Below are positions 52,142-62,611 of a DNA stretch of 64,000 bases, piece after piece. Source of the DNA: Picochlorum sp. 'celeri' (lineage: Eukaryota > Chlorophyta > Trebouxiophyceae). Under the pieces are notes generated by a model, which worked only from the letters and a program-made list of their open reading frames with translations, did no database searches and was not told the DNA's origin. The stretch covers positions 620,001 through 684,000 of the forward strand of contig JAACMV010000005.1 in NCBI GenBank assembly GCA_010909725.1. Direction: 5' to 3'. The position numbers were made by a program, and so were the translations under genes. Every line of letters begins with the position of its first letter. Position 1 is the stretch's first letter.

Positions 52142-52911
52142 TCACCAAGGCCCAGCAGCCTTTCCTTCGCTGCGAAGCTGTTTCAACACACTAGCAGTCT
52201 CAATGGCAGTGACTGCAGCCTCCCCACCTTTATTCCCAACTTTACCGCCTGCTCTATCCAATGCCTGCTCCATGGTATCGCACGTCAACACTCCAAAAAT
52301 AACTGGCACACCAGAGTCTGTCGATGCTCCTAATACGCCTGACGTGGCGCCATTCACAACGGCATCATAATGCGCGGTGGCTCCCCTCACCACCACACCA
52401 ATAGCAATCACAGCATCATATGCCCCTGACTTGGCCATTGATTTCGCCACCACAGGAAGTTCAAAACTTCCTGGAACCCACACAACATCAACATCCTCTC
52501 GTGATACGCCATGTCGTTCGAAATCCTCCAGCGCACCCTCCAGCAGAAGCTTTGTCACCAGGTCATTAAACCTGCCGACGACAATGCCAAATTTCAGACC
52601 AGTCCCCACCAAGCTTCCCTGGTACGCTGATTTTGACGCCATAGCACACACGCCTGTATGAAATAGAGATACTCAATCAGCGTCTATGGCGCATCATTCG
52701 GCCAAAAGAAAAACATACCTTGGCGTACTGTCCCTCTGCGAACAGCAGGCATGACTGTATTAGGCAAACTACCACTGCCATACCCATTAAATTGTTTCGA
52801 TGAGTGAATTGGAACACATCGGGGTTGAATGCCAGAAGATACGGCTACTGGTCTGGCATGGCACCCAATAATGGTCGACTGACTTGTCCCCACAGAACGG
52901 ATCGTCATCAT
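52142..52911 (-). CDS. RIBH: 6,7-dimethyl-8-ribityllumazine synthase, plastid type
   Basis: Exons 52719-52911 and 52142-52653 (65-bp intron, phase 1) encode 234 residues. Exon 1 is the transit peptide ([14 protein letters not shown]... with RR and Ser/Pro). The enzyme joins 5-amino-6-ribitylaminouracil with a 4-carbon butanone phosphate in the penultimate step of riboflavin synthesis. Active-site features: [48 protein letters not shown] (with the His), [22 protein letters not shown] and [12 protein letters not shown]. It is divergent from the hydroxy-acid oxidase gene, an FMN enzyme, with 203 bp between starts; flavin supply and use are thus adjacent. Confidence 0.96.
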
Positions 52912-53114
52912 GCTTGTGTGATGTGTACTATTTATTTTAAAAAACAATTTCGATGATTTATATTGATAAATCCATGCCATTGGATGGATCCCTATCAATA
53001 ATAATAATCCAATCCCATCGAAGGACGAAACGCATCCATCTTTCGGTGGTGAAACAAATGATACTGCAGGAGACCAAATGTCACTTTAAATGTGCATTAT
53101 TTCATTGACTCGAC

Positions 53115-54275
53115 ATGAAAATCAACGATACAGAATATTGTAACCTTGAAGATCTGGAGAAGGATGCGTATCCTTTGATAGAAAGGTCGGCATTGGGTTA
53201 CTTGTGTTCAGGTTCTGAGAACGAGGCCACGCTACGATGGAATAGAGCCCAGTTTGAGCAGTACATGTTCATCCCGCGGGTGCTGGTGGATGTGTCATCT
53301 GTAACAACAGAATGCACGATACTTGGAACACGGTACCCCAGTCCAGTGATCATTGCACCAATGGCTATGCAGAAATTGGTGCACCCGTCAGGTGGAGAGG
53401 TGGACATGAGCAAGGGAGCACAGCAGTTTCGTGCCCCCATGATTCTGTCCACCATGTCAACCAGTCGTATGGAGGACGTTGTTATGACGGGGAATGATCA
53501 CTTGTATTTTCAGCTGTATTGTTTGAAAGATCGATCCATCACAGAGAGAATGGTTCATGATGCAGAGAGCATGGGCTTTCAGGGATTGGTTGTGACTGTG
53601 GATGCAGCACGGCTGGGGAAAAGAGAGGCAGACGAACGACAAACATTCACGCTGCCAGATTCGTTGTCACTGGAAATTTTGAAAAAGTATGGCATCACTG
53701 ACGGGTCTCAAAGTTCTTCACACCATTCACAGCAGCTGCAGAGTAAATTTGGAAGCACATTCAGCTCCCTCATCGATGATTCCTTAACCTGGGAAATTAT
53801 CCCTTGGTTACGCTCAATCACATCCATGCCCATTATTCTCAAAGGGATTCTGTCGAGGGCCGATGCCATCAAAGCTGTCCATCACTACAAGGTTGATGGC
53901 ATCATTGTCTCCAACCATGGTGGCAGGCAGTTGGACTATGCAGTGCCAACCCTGACATCCTTGAGGGAGATTGCTCCCATTGCCAAAAATAAAGTCGCTC
54001 TGTGGGTCGATGGAGGAATTCGGCGAGGAACGGATGTCGTCAAGTGTCTCTGTTTGGGAGCAGATGCTGTCCTGGTTGGTAGACCATTTCTATGGGCTCT
54101 CTGCCTTGGAGGAGACAAGGGTGTCTGTGAGGCATTGACATCACTTCAACAGGATATCGAAAGAACCATGGCTCTCTTGGGATGTTGTACCATCCGAGAT
54201 CTGTACGCATGCAGACGAGGGTTGTTCCGAAGGGGTCTTTCTCAATACCTTGCCCATCAAAAGATGGGTGGTTGA
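53115..54275 (+). CDS. FMN-dependent (S)-2-hydroxy-acid oxidase, glycolate/lactate oxidase family
   Basis: 386 residues, intronless. TIM-barrel FMN oxidase: YLCSGSENEATLRWNR, PVIIAPMAMQKLVHP, DHLYFQLYCLKDR, VVTVDAARLGKREADE, IILKGILSRADAI, VSNHGGRQLDYAVPTL (catalytic His-Gly-Gly-Arg) and WVDGGIRRGTDVVK. Plant glycolate oxidase has Thr in APTAMQ and Trp in SSWATS. Here these are Met (APMAMQ) and Met (STMSTS), a pattern reported for L-lactate oxidases of algae and cyanobacteria rather than glycolate oxidases. The C-terminus ends QKMGG with no PTS1, unlike peroxisomal plant enzymes. I favour an L-lactate-preferring oxidase or mixed activity. It is followed 78 bp later by a PsbP-domain gene on the same strand. 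Confidence 0.88.
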   Translation: MKINDTEYCNLEDLEKDAYPLIERSALGYLCSGSENEATLRWNRAQFEQYMFIPRVLVDVSSVTTECTILGTRYPSPVIIAPMAMQKLVHPSGGEVDMSKGAQQFRAPMILSTMSTSRMEDVVMTGNDHLYFQLYCLKDRSITERMVHDAESMGFQGLVVTVDAARLGKREADERQTFTLPDSLSLEILKKYGITDGSQSSSHHSQQLQSKFGSTFSSLIDDSLTWEIIPWLRSITSMPIILKGILSRADAIKAVHHYKVDGIIVSNHGGRQLDYAVPTLTSLREIAPIAKNKVALWVDGGIRRGTDVVKCLCLGADAVLVGRPFLWALCLGGDKGVCEALTSLQQDIERTMALLGCCTIRDLYACRRGLFRRGLSQYLAHQKMGG

Positions 54276-54353
54276 GAATACCTCATCAGCTGTGTTCATA
54301 AGCGAATTCATCTCATCCATATAATTCCTTCAGAATTGTAATAGTAATACATA

Positions 54354-55301
54354 ATGTTGCAGTCTGTTCGAGTTTTCTCCAGTATCCCTGTCAATGTGGC
54401 TCACAGGCCCGATTGTCGTCAGAAAACACCCCGAGCGACTGGAAACGACGATACTCCGGAATCATCCAATGCATTTCCTCAACAAGATTATGGGGCAGTT
54501 GATGTAGTAAATTATGGTGGTAGACTTCCAGATAGAAGGCGATTGCTCGTTGGGACAAGTTCTGCTGCTGCAATAGCCCTGGGGGGAAACTTGTTTGGTT
54601 TGACGAGTGGGTTGCTTGGTCTGGATGGAGGATCGACGGCTAGAAACTTGAGATTAGATGTTTTGTTTCCGATTAAAGGCTATAAGCGCTGCGTGGATTA
54701 CCAAAATGGATATGAGTTTATCTATCCTGATTTTTGGTTGGCTGACCAACGTCTGTATCGGCGGTACGCAGAGCGCATTGAACGGCAAAAGCCACTCGAT
54801 CTTCCTCCGATCAACCCATCTTCTTCAAAAAGACGACAGGGTATGACAAAATACGACCCAGTTGCTGGGTTTGGGCCTCCAAAAGGGACTGGTGAAGACA
54901 ACATGAGTGTTATCGTTGCTCCAATAACCAAAGGGTTTCGAGTGTCTGATCTCGGGGATCCGCCGGCAGCGTCAGAGAAATTTCTAGGCACAACGATTGC
55001 TCCAAAAGGTAGTGATAAAGTTGCTGAATTGTTGGATAGTGGGTCGAGAATGACAGCGCATGGGGACTTGGTGTATTGGTTTGAGTTTACTGTTGAAAAG
55101 GTTTCTGGGGAGAAGCGATGGAAGCGACACAATCTTGCAATTGTTGGGGCAAAGAATGATGTATTATATACGTTCAACGCACAATGCAGTGAGTCGAGAT
55201 GGGCTTCATTACAGGAGCAGTACAGGACTGCTGCAGACTCGTTTGACATGCTTCCGACCAAGGAGTCTTTGCTGAATGCAGATTTTCCTGAATCTCTCTA
55301 A
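54354..55301 (+). CDS. Thylakoid-lumen PsbP-domain protein
   Basis: 315 residues, intronless. Bipartite targeting: a Ser/Arg-rich transit region and then PDRRRLLVGTSSAAAIALGG, a twin-arginine thylakoid signal. The PsbP fold follows: FPIKGYKRCVDYQNGYEFIYPDFWL, later ITKGFRVSDLGDPPAASEKF, YWFEFTVE, RWKRHNLAIVGAKNDVLYTFNAQCSESRW and a C-terminal helix. The order of the strands and the YEFxYP motif identify the PsbP superfamily. It is larger than OEC23 and has an extra basic insertion (RQKPLDLPPINPSSSKRRQG). So it is likely one of the PPD proteins that assist photosystem assembly rather than canonical PsbP; the subfamily is not resolved. Confidence 0.85.
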   Translation: MLQSVRVFSSIPVNVAHRPDCRQKTPRATGNDDTPESSNAFPQQDYGAVDVVNYGGRLPDRRRLLVGTSSAAAIALGGNLFGLTSGLLGLDGGSTARNLRLDVLFPIKGYKRCVDYQNGYEFIYPDFWLADQRLYRRYAERIERQKPLDLPPINPSSSKRRQGMTKYDPVAGFGPPKGTGEDNMSVIVAPITKGFRVSDLGDPPAASEKFLGTTIAPKGSDKVAELLDSGSRMTAHGDLVYWFEFTVEKVSGEKRWKRHNLAIVGAKNDVLYTFNAQCSESRWASLQEQYRTAADSFDMLPTKESLLNADFPESL

Positions 55302-55374
55302 TTTTCATCCAATGTGTACACATGTAGCCTCTCTATAGTATTATAAAACATGCATACTCATCATTGATGCTTCA

Positions 55375-55890
55375 TCAATCATCATCATCATCATCATCAT
55401 CCAGATATTGAATGATTCTTCTGTTTTGTACTCGTTGAAGATGAGGAGGCAGCTCATCCTCATCAGATGATGCCGAATCCGAATCCGTCTCTGAACCCAC
55501 CTCTAGCTCCTGAAACATCGTAGAGACATCCTCGGGAGTACTAAAACGTGATGGCCATACATCCTCACCGTCCTTTTTCAACGTCTTCAAGTATTTCACA
55601 TCATCCTTGAGAAGCACCCTCACAATCTCCCCAGTGAAAAAACGCTCACCCTCCTCCTCCTCATCCCTCACCGCCTTGACAATCACAAAACTCCCTTTTC
55701 GAATCCAAATCTTCTTATGAAACCGTGCCGGCAGGATGACCAACGCCGTATGCCCATCCGGCAGCTCGACATCTATTTTATTACTCCCCCTACTCCCCAA
55801 AGCCTTACAAATATGCTCATCCTCCCCAGGAGGCTCAGCATACTCTTGCAAAGCACTCTTTATCACATGATTCCTCTTACTTCCACCCAT
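55375..55890 (-). CDS. EIF1AD: EIF1AD, nuclear eIF1A-domain protein
   Basis: 171 residues, intronless. An S1-like/eIF1A OB fold spans about residues 20-100: EDEHICKALGSRGSNKIDVE, TALVILPARFHKKIWIRKGS and FVIVKAVRD. This is followed by a family-typical EIF1AD extension: GEIVRVLLKDDVKYLK, WPSRF, and an acidic C-terminus ending in eight Asp encoded by a repeat of ATC. EIF1AD is not the general initiation factor. It is linked in animals to 40S maturation. It is convergent with the PsbP gene, with 73 bp between the stops. Confidence 0.9.
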   Translation of the reverse strand: MGGSKRNHVIKSALQEYAEPPGEDEHICKALGSRGSNKIDVELPDGHTALVILPARFHKKIWIRKGSFVIVKAVRDEEEEGERFFTGEIVRVLLKDDVKYLKTLKKDGEDVWPSRFSTPEDVSTMFQELEVGSETDSDSASSDEDELPPHLQRVQNRRIIQYLDDDDDDDD

Positions 55891-56237
55891 GATTGTGTAT
55901 TCTAGCGGTGTCTATGGCAGTCATGGTCTACAGCGCATGCTGCATTCAGTTTCGATGCACCGTACCAGTCGAGCTATCCCTCATCTATCGGCCTGAGGGA
56001 AGAGTGCTATTGCTTTTTGAGCACCTTGATTGATAATAATAGTACTGCATTGCGCATGAAGATGCGTTATTTGCGGCATTGCCAGCTGACCTGCAGGTTC
56101 TGCTCCGTAAATAAACATATAGAAAATATTTTCAAATTCTCCCTGGGCATCCGAGATACGATCTATGTGAAAATAAGCCCTCATCCGGGCGTATTCCAAT
56201 CTACTTTTTTTCCTATAAGAATAAAAGTATTACAAAT
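55891..56237. other. Divergent spacer between EIF1AD and DRP5B
   Basis: 347 bp of AT-rich promoter DNA without a recognisable gene. Confidence 0.4.
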
Positions 56238-58868
56238 ATGGCTGAAAAGTGGCTGGCCATGCATGCCAGCAGTGGTGGCACCGGCCGATACGCTGCTAAC
56301 AATGTCAACTCATCCGTGAACCAGAGCGGTGGTATGCGTCAGTCAGTCACCCATGACTCTGCTCATGAGAGTGATGACAAATCAAGAAGGACTCCTGGTG
56401 GTTTGAGGCGGAGTGCACCAAGGATGGATGGGATGCCACCAATTGAGGCGTCCCCGGGCCGATCGGAACGAGCCCTTCGAAGCGGTAACGAGCGTCTGTA
56501 CGAGGCATACAACGATTTGCATGCCTTGGCACAGGATTTTGAAAAACCATTCGATGCGCCTGCCATACTCGTTGTAGGGCATCAAACTGATGGAAAATCT
56601 GGTACGTGGCGTGTTTGAAACGGCCCAGTGTGTGGGATTCTGTTGGCGCTGCGTCATCGCTGTCGATGTCGGGTTTGCGCGTTGGGGTGCTGGCATACTG
56701 CATGTTGTTGATGATGGTGATGTTTGTGTGCAGCGTTGGTGGAGGCTTTGATGGGCTTTCAGTTCAACCATGTGGGTGGGGGGACAAAGACACGCCGCCC
56801 AATCACGCTTCATATGAAGTACAATCCTTCCTGTGTTCAACCTCAGTGCTACCTGTTGACGGAAGAGTTTGGAGAGCAAGATGTGTCTTTAGAAGAGTTG
56901 CAGGATTATATTGAGAGTGAGAATTCTCGCCTGGATCTTGAAGGGCAGTTTTGGTCAAAGGAGATTGTTGTTCGCATTGAATACAAATACTCGCCCAATT
57001 TGACAATTATCGACACGCCTGGGTTGATTTCTGCTGCTCCTGGAAAGCGTAATTCTGGGTTGCAGAATAGTGCGCGTCAAGTGGAGGCCATGGTTCGTGC
57101 CAAGATGGAGCAGAAGGAATACATCATCCTCTGTTTGGAGGATTCAAATGACTGGTCCAATGCCACGACACGCCGGTTGGTGATGAGCGTGGATCCATCG
57201 CTGAACAGGACGGTGGTTGTATCTACCAAGCTGGATACTCGAATTCCACAATTTGCTCGACCACATGATGTGGAAATGTTTTTGAGGCCACCAACTCGAT
57301 TGCTTGAACCAACCATGCTGGGCGGGTCTCCATTCTTCTCATCTGTTCCATCAGGGCGAGTGGGTAACAATCGCGATGCCATCTTCAGATCCAACGAACA
57401 CTTCAGAGAGGCTGTGGCAGAGCGTGAGGCGCTTGATGTCGCCGAACTCGAGGCCAGAATGGGACGACGTTTGGAAAAGGCTGAGCGGGCCAGGATTGGT
57501 GTCGGACAGTTGAGACGCTTTTTGGAGCATTTGTTGCAGCGTCGGTATCTGGAAAATGTCCCAACTATTGTTCCAGTATTGGAACGTGAGTTCAGGAGTG
57601 CAAGCCAGAAATTGGAGCAGACTCAGACGGAATTGAATGATTTGGAGGCAGAAAAACTCAAGGACAAGGGCCGTGTATTTAGGGAGTCTTTCATCGGGAA
57701 ATTGGGTCTCTTGTTGCGTGGTACTGTGTCAGCTCCTCCTGATAGATTTGGTGAAACTCTTGCCGATGAGCACATCAGAGGGGGTGCCTTTATTGGGGCT
57801 GATGGGAACCCACTCATTGTGGATGAGAGGGACTTGCCCAACACACACATGAGGCTTTTCGGTGGAGCCCAATACCACAGAGCCATGGCAGAGTTCCACG
57901 CTGGAGTGGGGGCGATCACGTGTCCTGATATTTCTAGGGAGGAAATCGTGAATGCGTGTGGTATTGATGATTTCCATGATGGTGTGAATTACACCAGAAC
58001 AGCATGTGTCATTGCAGTGGCAAAGGCAAGGGACCTGTTTGAGCCATTTTTGCACCAGCTGGGCTATAGACTCTCTCACGTACTGCGACGAATGCTCCCA
58101 ATTGCGATGCATTTGCTGCAGAAAGAGGGTTCATTTTTGAATGGTCATGACCTGTTCCTCAAGCGTATTGGCGCTGCGTATCATGCATACATTGAGGAGA
58201 TTGAGAGAAGCACTCGCTCGAAATGCATGGAAGACTTGACCTCTTTGACACGATACGTATCTTGGTCGTTACATACAAAGAGCAGAACGAGCTTAAAGAG
58301 CATGTTGGAGAAGTTTATTGCAATTGAGGATGACTCTGGCAAGAAGGGTGAGAAGGGCCAGCATGGAGAGGATCCCAAACAGTTTGTCGATCTTCTCGAG
58401 AGCTCTCTATGGAATAGAAGCCTTGGCACAACAAGTGAAGACATTGTTGCCGCACTTGTTTGCCAAATATTTGAAGGAATTCGTGATCACTTTGTTCAGA
58501 GCGTCGAGTTGAAATTCAACTGCTTCTTCCTGATGCCACTGATTGACTCCTTCCCAACCAGAATCAGAGAGGAGCTTGAATGCGCATATGAAGAAGATTT
58601 GGATGAAGTGTTTGACGTTGCTGCCGTCCGTGTTGCCCTTGAACAGAGACTGAAAAATCTTGAAAGCGAACTTCATCAGGTGGAACGCCTGCAGCAAAAA
58701 TTTGCCATGATTCATTCCACATTGGCGTCTCAGCAACAGCAGCAGCAACAGCAGCAGCAGCACAATACCACGTCGTCCATAAAAGTCTCATCCTCCCTCA
58801 AGTCAAAGATGATGAGTCAAGATACCGCCACAAATGGGCTGAACCTCACCAGTCAGACAATTGCATGA
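56238..58868 (+). CDS. DRP5B: ARC5/DRP5B, plastid-division dynamin
   Basis: Exons 56238-56601 and 56734-58868 (132-bp intron, phase 1) encode about 832 residues. The intron splits the P-loop, GHQTDGKS|ALVEALMGFQFN. The GTPase domain is nearly identical in pattern to Arabidopsis ARC5: HVGGGTKTRRPITLHMKY, LTIIDTPGLISAAPG and VVSTKLDTRIPQFA. Stalk and GED regions also match (FGETLADEHIRGGAF, AQYHRAMAEFHAGVGAI, MEDLTSLTRYVSWSLH, FNCFFLMPLIDSFP). Dynamin rings at the cytosolic face complete plastid (and peroxisome) division. The N-terminal 80 residues are disordered and Ser/Gly-rich. The C-terminus has about 10 Gln encoded by CAG/CAA triplets (58732-58761). No PH domain is obvious between stalk and GED. 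Confidence 0.96.
58732..58761 (+). repeat. CAG/CAA trinucleotide run in DRP5B
   Basis: About ten consecutive Gln codons (CAG with a few CAA) near the C-terminus of the dynamin, a site likely to vary in length between strains. Confidence 0.85.
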
Positions 58869-59161
58869 CGAAGTTTCCTCGCTTTTCTTTTTTAAATCTG
58901 ATGACGAAGATGATAGTATTGATGTTGATTCTTGTATGTACGATGATGATGATGTAATAAGACACAAGAAGAAGATGCTGTGGTGTACACACAACGTGAA
59001 TATCACTATATTTTGCAAATTCGGTACAGTTCCCCATCTTCCAATTGAGGAAGATGTTGAATGTTTGAATCTCGCGGCAACCCATGATAAAAAAATTCAG
59101 TCGATTGCGACCTGGGATGATTGATCTATTCACATAAAATTTCATTTTTAATGTAAATAAG

Positions 59162-61120
59162 ATGGTTTGTGTGGAGAATACTGTGGGAATAGAAGCCATG
59201 GTATCAAAAACAACATCAACAAAAGAAAAGACGCATCGAGACATTGTCGCCAGTGTCTTTGGTTCCGATCCCATTCAGTCTCATATTTTGAATTATTTGA
59301 GTAATGTGTTCTGCTTGAAAGAGGTACAGGCGTGCGTGAGTCTGTATGCGCTTGGATTTTTGAAACAGGAGGAGCTGAAAGAGCACTTGACCAGGCATTC
59401 GAGGGAGCCTCCGTTCATAGAAGAAGATCCTTCTCTCGACAATATGGTCAGTGATATGAAAAGTGTGGGCTTGGAGACGGATACGGATATGTCCCTGCTG
59501 GAAAAAAGCCCTCCCTTGACAGTAGATGCATTCAAGCAGCATTTCAAGTACTTGGAGTATGTCCCTTACGGGGTGTACAGAGCTGTTCGGGCTGGTCTCA
59601 GTGCAATGAAGCAAATTGAAATGGTGTTTGGAAGCGACAATTGTGACAAGAATGGTGCAGATCTTTATGAGAGGATTTCAGAAACTCACAGGGTCAGCCT
59701 TGTGGATGGGGCATGCCTGGCAGGGTTCCAGATCGAAGATGTCAAAATGATCGTTGCCTGGCTTCATGAAAACGACTTTCTTCACGATACAGCCGGGTGG
59801 CACAGCGCAGCAGAAAATGGACATTTGGAGCTCGTCAAGTACTTGCACGAGACAGGCAGGGTTGATGTGGATGCCTTGAATTCCGACGATAAGACAGCCT
59901 TTATGCTTGCGTGTGAATCTGGGCATCTAGAAGTTGTGAAATATTTGTATGAAACGGTCAAAGTAGACGTGGATATTGAAGAGTGCGATGAAGTGACAGC
60001 TTTCATCCATGCCTGCTGCCGTGGTCATCTAGATGTTGTCAAATATCTCTATGAGACGGGCAACTGTTCTGCAAATGCTTTGTATTGGCAGGATCAGACA
60101 GTTTTGATGTTAGCATGCGAGTTTGGTCGCTTGGATGTCGTCAAATATCTCTGTGAGACGGGCGGAGCCGCAGTGAACGACAAGGATTATGATGAAATGA
60201 CAGCCCTCATGTATGCATGTTCTGGTGGCCACATAGACATTATCAGATACTTGTGCGAACAGGTTGGCGATTGCGATGTGAATGCCACGAATTATGATGG
60301 TCAGACAGCGTTCATGCTTGCATGTAAAGCGAAATGCTCTCGTGGGCATCTTGATACTGTCAAGTACTTGTATGAGTTGGGCAATGTGGCTGTTCATGCC
60401 ATGGATCCTAAAGATAAGACAGGATTTATGCTTGCATGTGAGCATGGTAGACTAGATATTGTTGAGTACCTGTATGTTACAGGTACTATCGATTTGAATG
60501 AGAAAAGTTGTGATGGCACCACAGCATTTATTCAAGCATGCTGGAAGGGTCATGTAGATGTTGCCAAATTCTTGTACGGGACAGGTGAAATTGATATGAA
60601 TGACAGGAACTACGATGGTGAGACAGCCTTCATGCTGGCATGCTCGGACGGTCATGTAGATGTTGCCAAGTTTTTGTATGACACAGGAGCAGTGGATCTG
60701 AATGACAGGAATGATGATGGTGAGACAGCCCTCACACAAGCATGCTCAAGCGGCAATCTGAACATTGTACGATTTTTGTATGAAACATGTGGCATTGATA
60801 TAAATCAAAAAGATTCTGAGGGCAATACTGCCCTCATGTACGCGTGTCTTGATGATAATGTGACCATTATCAAGTATTTGTGTGAGACGGGTAGAGTAGA
60901 TCAAAATGCGAGGAATTCAGAGGGCAATACAGCGTTCCTTCTTGCATGCAAGTGTGGTCGATTGTCTGCTGCCGAGTTCTTATCACGGACAGGGCGGGTG
61001 GACCTGAATGCAGTTGGTTCATCCAGGATGACAGATGAGCATACTGCAATGGTCAGGAAACGTGACAGCGTCGCCCAGATTTTGCGTAAACATTACGCAA
61101 AATACGCCTCTTCGAGGTAG
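59162..61120 (+). CDS. Long ankyrin-repeat protein with 13 or so repeats
   Basis: 652 residues, intronless. A 210-residue N-terminal domain with no recognised fold (helical; NYLSNVFCLKEVQACVSLYALGF) precedes ankyrin repeats from about residue 215 to 630. These repeats follow one consensus, DGxTAFMLACxxGHLDVVKYLYETGxVDVNA, with repeat length 33-37. Cys is frequent in the ACxxG position. Such repeats with high mutual similarity are typical of expanded algal ankyrin families. No kinase, SOCS or other domain accompanies them, so the role is unknown. It faces the unknown paralogue pair, with 75 bp between stop codons. Confidence 0.9.
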   Translation: MVCVENTVGIEAMVSKTTSTKEKTHRDIVASVFGSDPIQSHILNYLSNVFCLKEVQACVSLYALGFLKQEELKEHLTRHSREPPFIEEDPSLDNMVSDMKSVGLETDTDMSLLEKSPPLTVDAFKQHFKYLEYVPYGVYRAVRAGLSAMKQIEMVFGSDNCDKNGADLYERISETHRVSLVDGACLAGFQIEDVKMIVAWLHENDFLHDTAGWHSAAENGHLELVKYLHETGRVDVDALNSDDKTAFMLACESGHLEVVKYLYETVKVDVDIEECDEVTAFIHACCRGHLDVVKYLYETGNCSANALYWQDQTVLMLACEFGRLDVVKYLCETGGAAVNDKDYDEMTALMYACSGGHIDIIRYLCEQVGDCDVNATNYDGQTAFMLACKAKCSRGHLDTVKYLYELGNVAVHAMDPKDKTGFMLACEHGRLDIVEYLYVTGTIDLNEKSCDGTTAFIQACWKGHVDVAKFLYGTGEIDMNDRNYDGETAFMLACSDGHVDVAKFLYDTGAVDLNDRNDDGETALTQACSSGNLNIVRFLYETCGIDINQKDSEGNTALMYACLDDNVTIIKYLCETGRVDQNARNSEGNTAFLLACKCGRLSAAEFLSRTGRVDLNAVGSSRMTDEHTAMVRKRDSVAQILRKHYAKYASSR

Positions 61121-61195
61121 TATACGTTTGACTAACACAATCTACAAAGATCCGATAATTTGATTGCCACAAACATGTTCCTGAGCACTCCACCC

Positions 61196-61963
61196 TCAGC
61201 TTTGAGGGCGCTCTGCATAATCAGATCTGCATTCCATAATCGTTCCGACCTCAAGCAATTGAACAGTACCTCTTGGAGATAAAACAGGACCTTCACTTGA
61301 TGTATGTAAACAATGCTCCTCCTGATGTGACATGGAAACCACACCAGAAGCTTCTAATAGAGTCATCTGCGCTTTCCTCACCTTTGGAGCTTCTTGCTGG
61401 ATCATCTCAGATCCACAGATCCACCCTAATACTCTCTGCAGTCCCTCACTCCAATCAGACTTCTTCTTGAGCGGCCTCCCACAAGCCTGTGTCCTACATT
61501 GGACGAAAGCCATGACCTGGGCAAGGACACATGCTTGCTGCCTCATGTTTGGCCTTCCACTCGTAATCTTACTGATGGATTTCGAGTGTATGCAGCGAAG
61601 TGCAAGTTTAACTGCTTCATCATCATGAAAGCATTGTTCAAGCGAAGCTCTAAGACGATCAGGCAGAACCACATAAAAGACATGCTTTCTTTCTTCTATA
61701 GATGATCTGGCATATTCCGAGCACAATATAAAGGGTTCACCCCCCTTTTTATTATTGATCAGTTTCAAGATTATTTTATATACTTTTTCCACTGAGATTG
61801 GGTTGAGAGAAGTAATCTCAAGCACCCCAAATGGCCATTGTTCAGTGTCTTCCGAGAGATTGTATCGCTGTTTAGTGTCCTCATGCCCATTAACGACTTT
61901 GACGTCGTCAGGGTTTATGTTACGACCCTTCATACCAGCACCATTCAAATTGGAACGACCCAT
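61196..61963 (-). CDS. Unknown protein, paralogue A of a tandem pair
   Basis: 255 residues from the ATG at 61963, intronless. I recognise no family. Sequence features: DTKQRYNLSEDTEQWPFGVL (beta-like), EPFILCSEYARSSIEERKHV, VFYVVLPDRLRASLEQCF, DEAVKLALRCIHSKSISK, QQACVLAQVMAFVQCRTQA and SDWSEGLQRVLGWI, KVRKAQMTLLEASGVV. It ends with a short, disordered tail (SDYAERPQS). Most blocks are shared with the neighbour at 62612-63490. The predicted fold is a mixed alpha/beta unit followed by helices. I start at 61963 because the upstream frame has a stop within the conserved 60-bp box. It is probably soluble, with no signal peptide or TM segment. Confidence 0.65.
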   Translation of the reverse strand: MGRSNLNGAGMKGRNINPDDVKVVNGHEDTKQRYNLSEDTEQWPFGVLEITSLNPISVEKVYKIILKLINNKKGGEPFILCSEYARSSIEERKHVFYVVLPDRLRASLEQCFHDDEAVKLALRCIHSKSISKITSGRPNMRQQACVLAQVMAFVQCRTQACGRPLKKKSDWSEGLQRVLGWICGSEMIQQEAPKVRKAQMTLLEASGVVSMSHQEEHCLHTSSEGPVLSPRGTVQLLEVGTIMECRSDYAERPQS

Positions 61964-62611
61964 TGTTCTTGGTTGGTATCTCTCTCCTCTTGTTGACCAA
62001 GGCAAAATTCAAAAACACCCAGATAATGCGTACTCCAGGGAGCGTTTGGATATATTCTGCATAAGATTTGCGATATTGTTTTGGATTTAAAGTTATTTCA
62101 AGCCAGATAAAGGGCATATGGGGAGGCGTTTAAAACAACTGAATTCAATCAGCAACAAACACAACGACAGGCAAACCGTTGGATCTTGTTGATCCATCAC
62201 CTTCTAACGATTCAATCAGTAATTTAAATATAAAATAAATCAAAACCCCATAAAACAACGCGCGTGAAATGTAAAAATAGCCACGTACGAGACTGTGCGT
62301 TCAGGGACTAGCTCGCGTGTTGTGAGTGCCTGACTAGTATAGTAGTAGTACTATTGTTATTATTGTTATTACCCTACGGTATATTTTCTTTTGCGGGTAA
62401 AAAATAAGTATGCATCAAAAACAATACGTCGCGTTTATTCAGTGCGCGACAGTCTGCACACGCATGCATGTACATGCAGATCTGGACGCATGTGTCCTAG
62501 AAGGTTCGACATAGAATTCCACTGCACTGGACACTTGTGCAGTACAGAAAACAATCTACAAAGATTGTATATTGATTGCCCCAAACATATTCCTGAGGAT
62601 TCACTCCAACC
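61964..62611. promoter_or_regulatory. Spacer between the paralogue pair, with a conserved upstream box
   Basis: 648 bp. 62001-62060 is a 60-bp box, 38 bp before the paralogue A start codon, with a near-identical copy upstream of paralogue B. On the minus strand it has a TATA-like AATATATCC. Around 62280-62390 there is a second segment shared with 63796-63870 (CCACGTACGA, GTTCAGGGACT and a TAGTAGTAG run), the upstream end of the duplicated unit. Confidence 0.5.
62001..62060 (-). promoter_or_regulatory. 60-bp conserved box upstream of paralogue A
   Basis: 56 of 60 bases match 63529-63588. It contains CCAAACGCTCCCTGGAGTA on the minus strand. The reading frame of paralogue A has a stop here, so the box is not coding in this copy. 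Confidence 0.6.

Noticed and set aside
61920..62117. 65-residue ORF over the conserved 60-bp box
   Set aside because: The frame is not the one open in the other copy; conservation is therefore not at the protein level.
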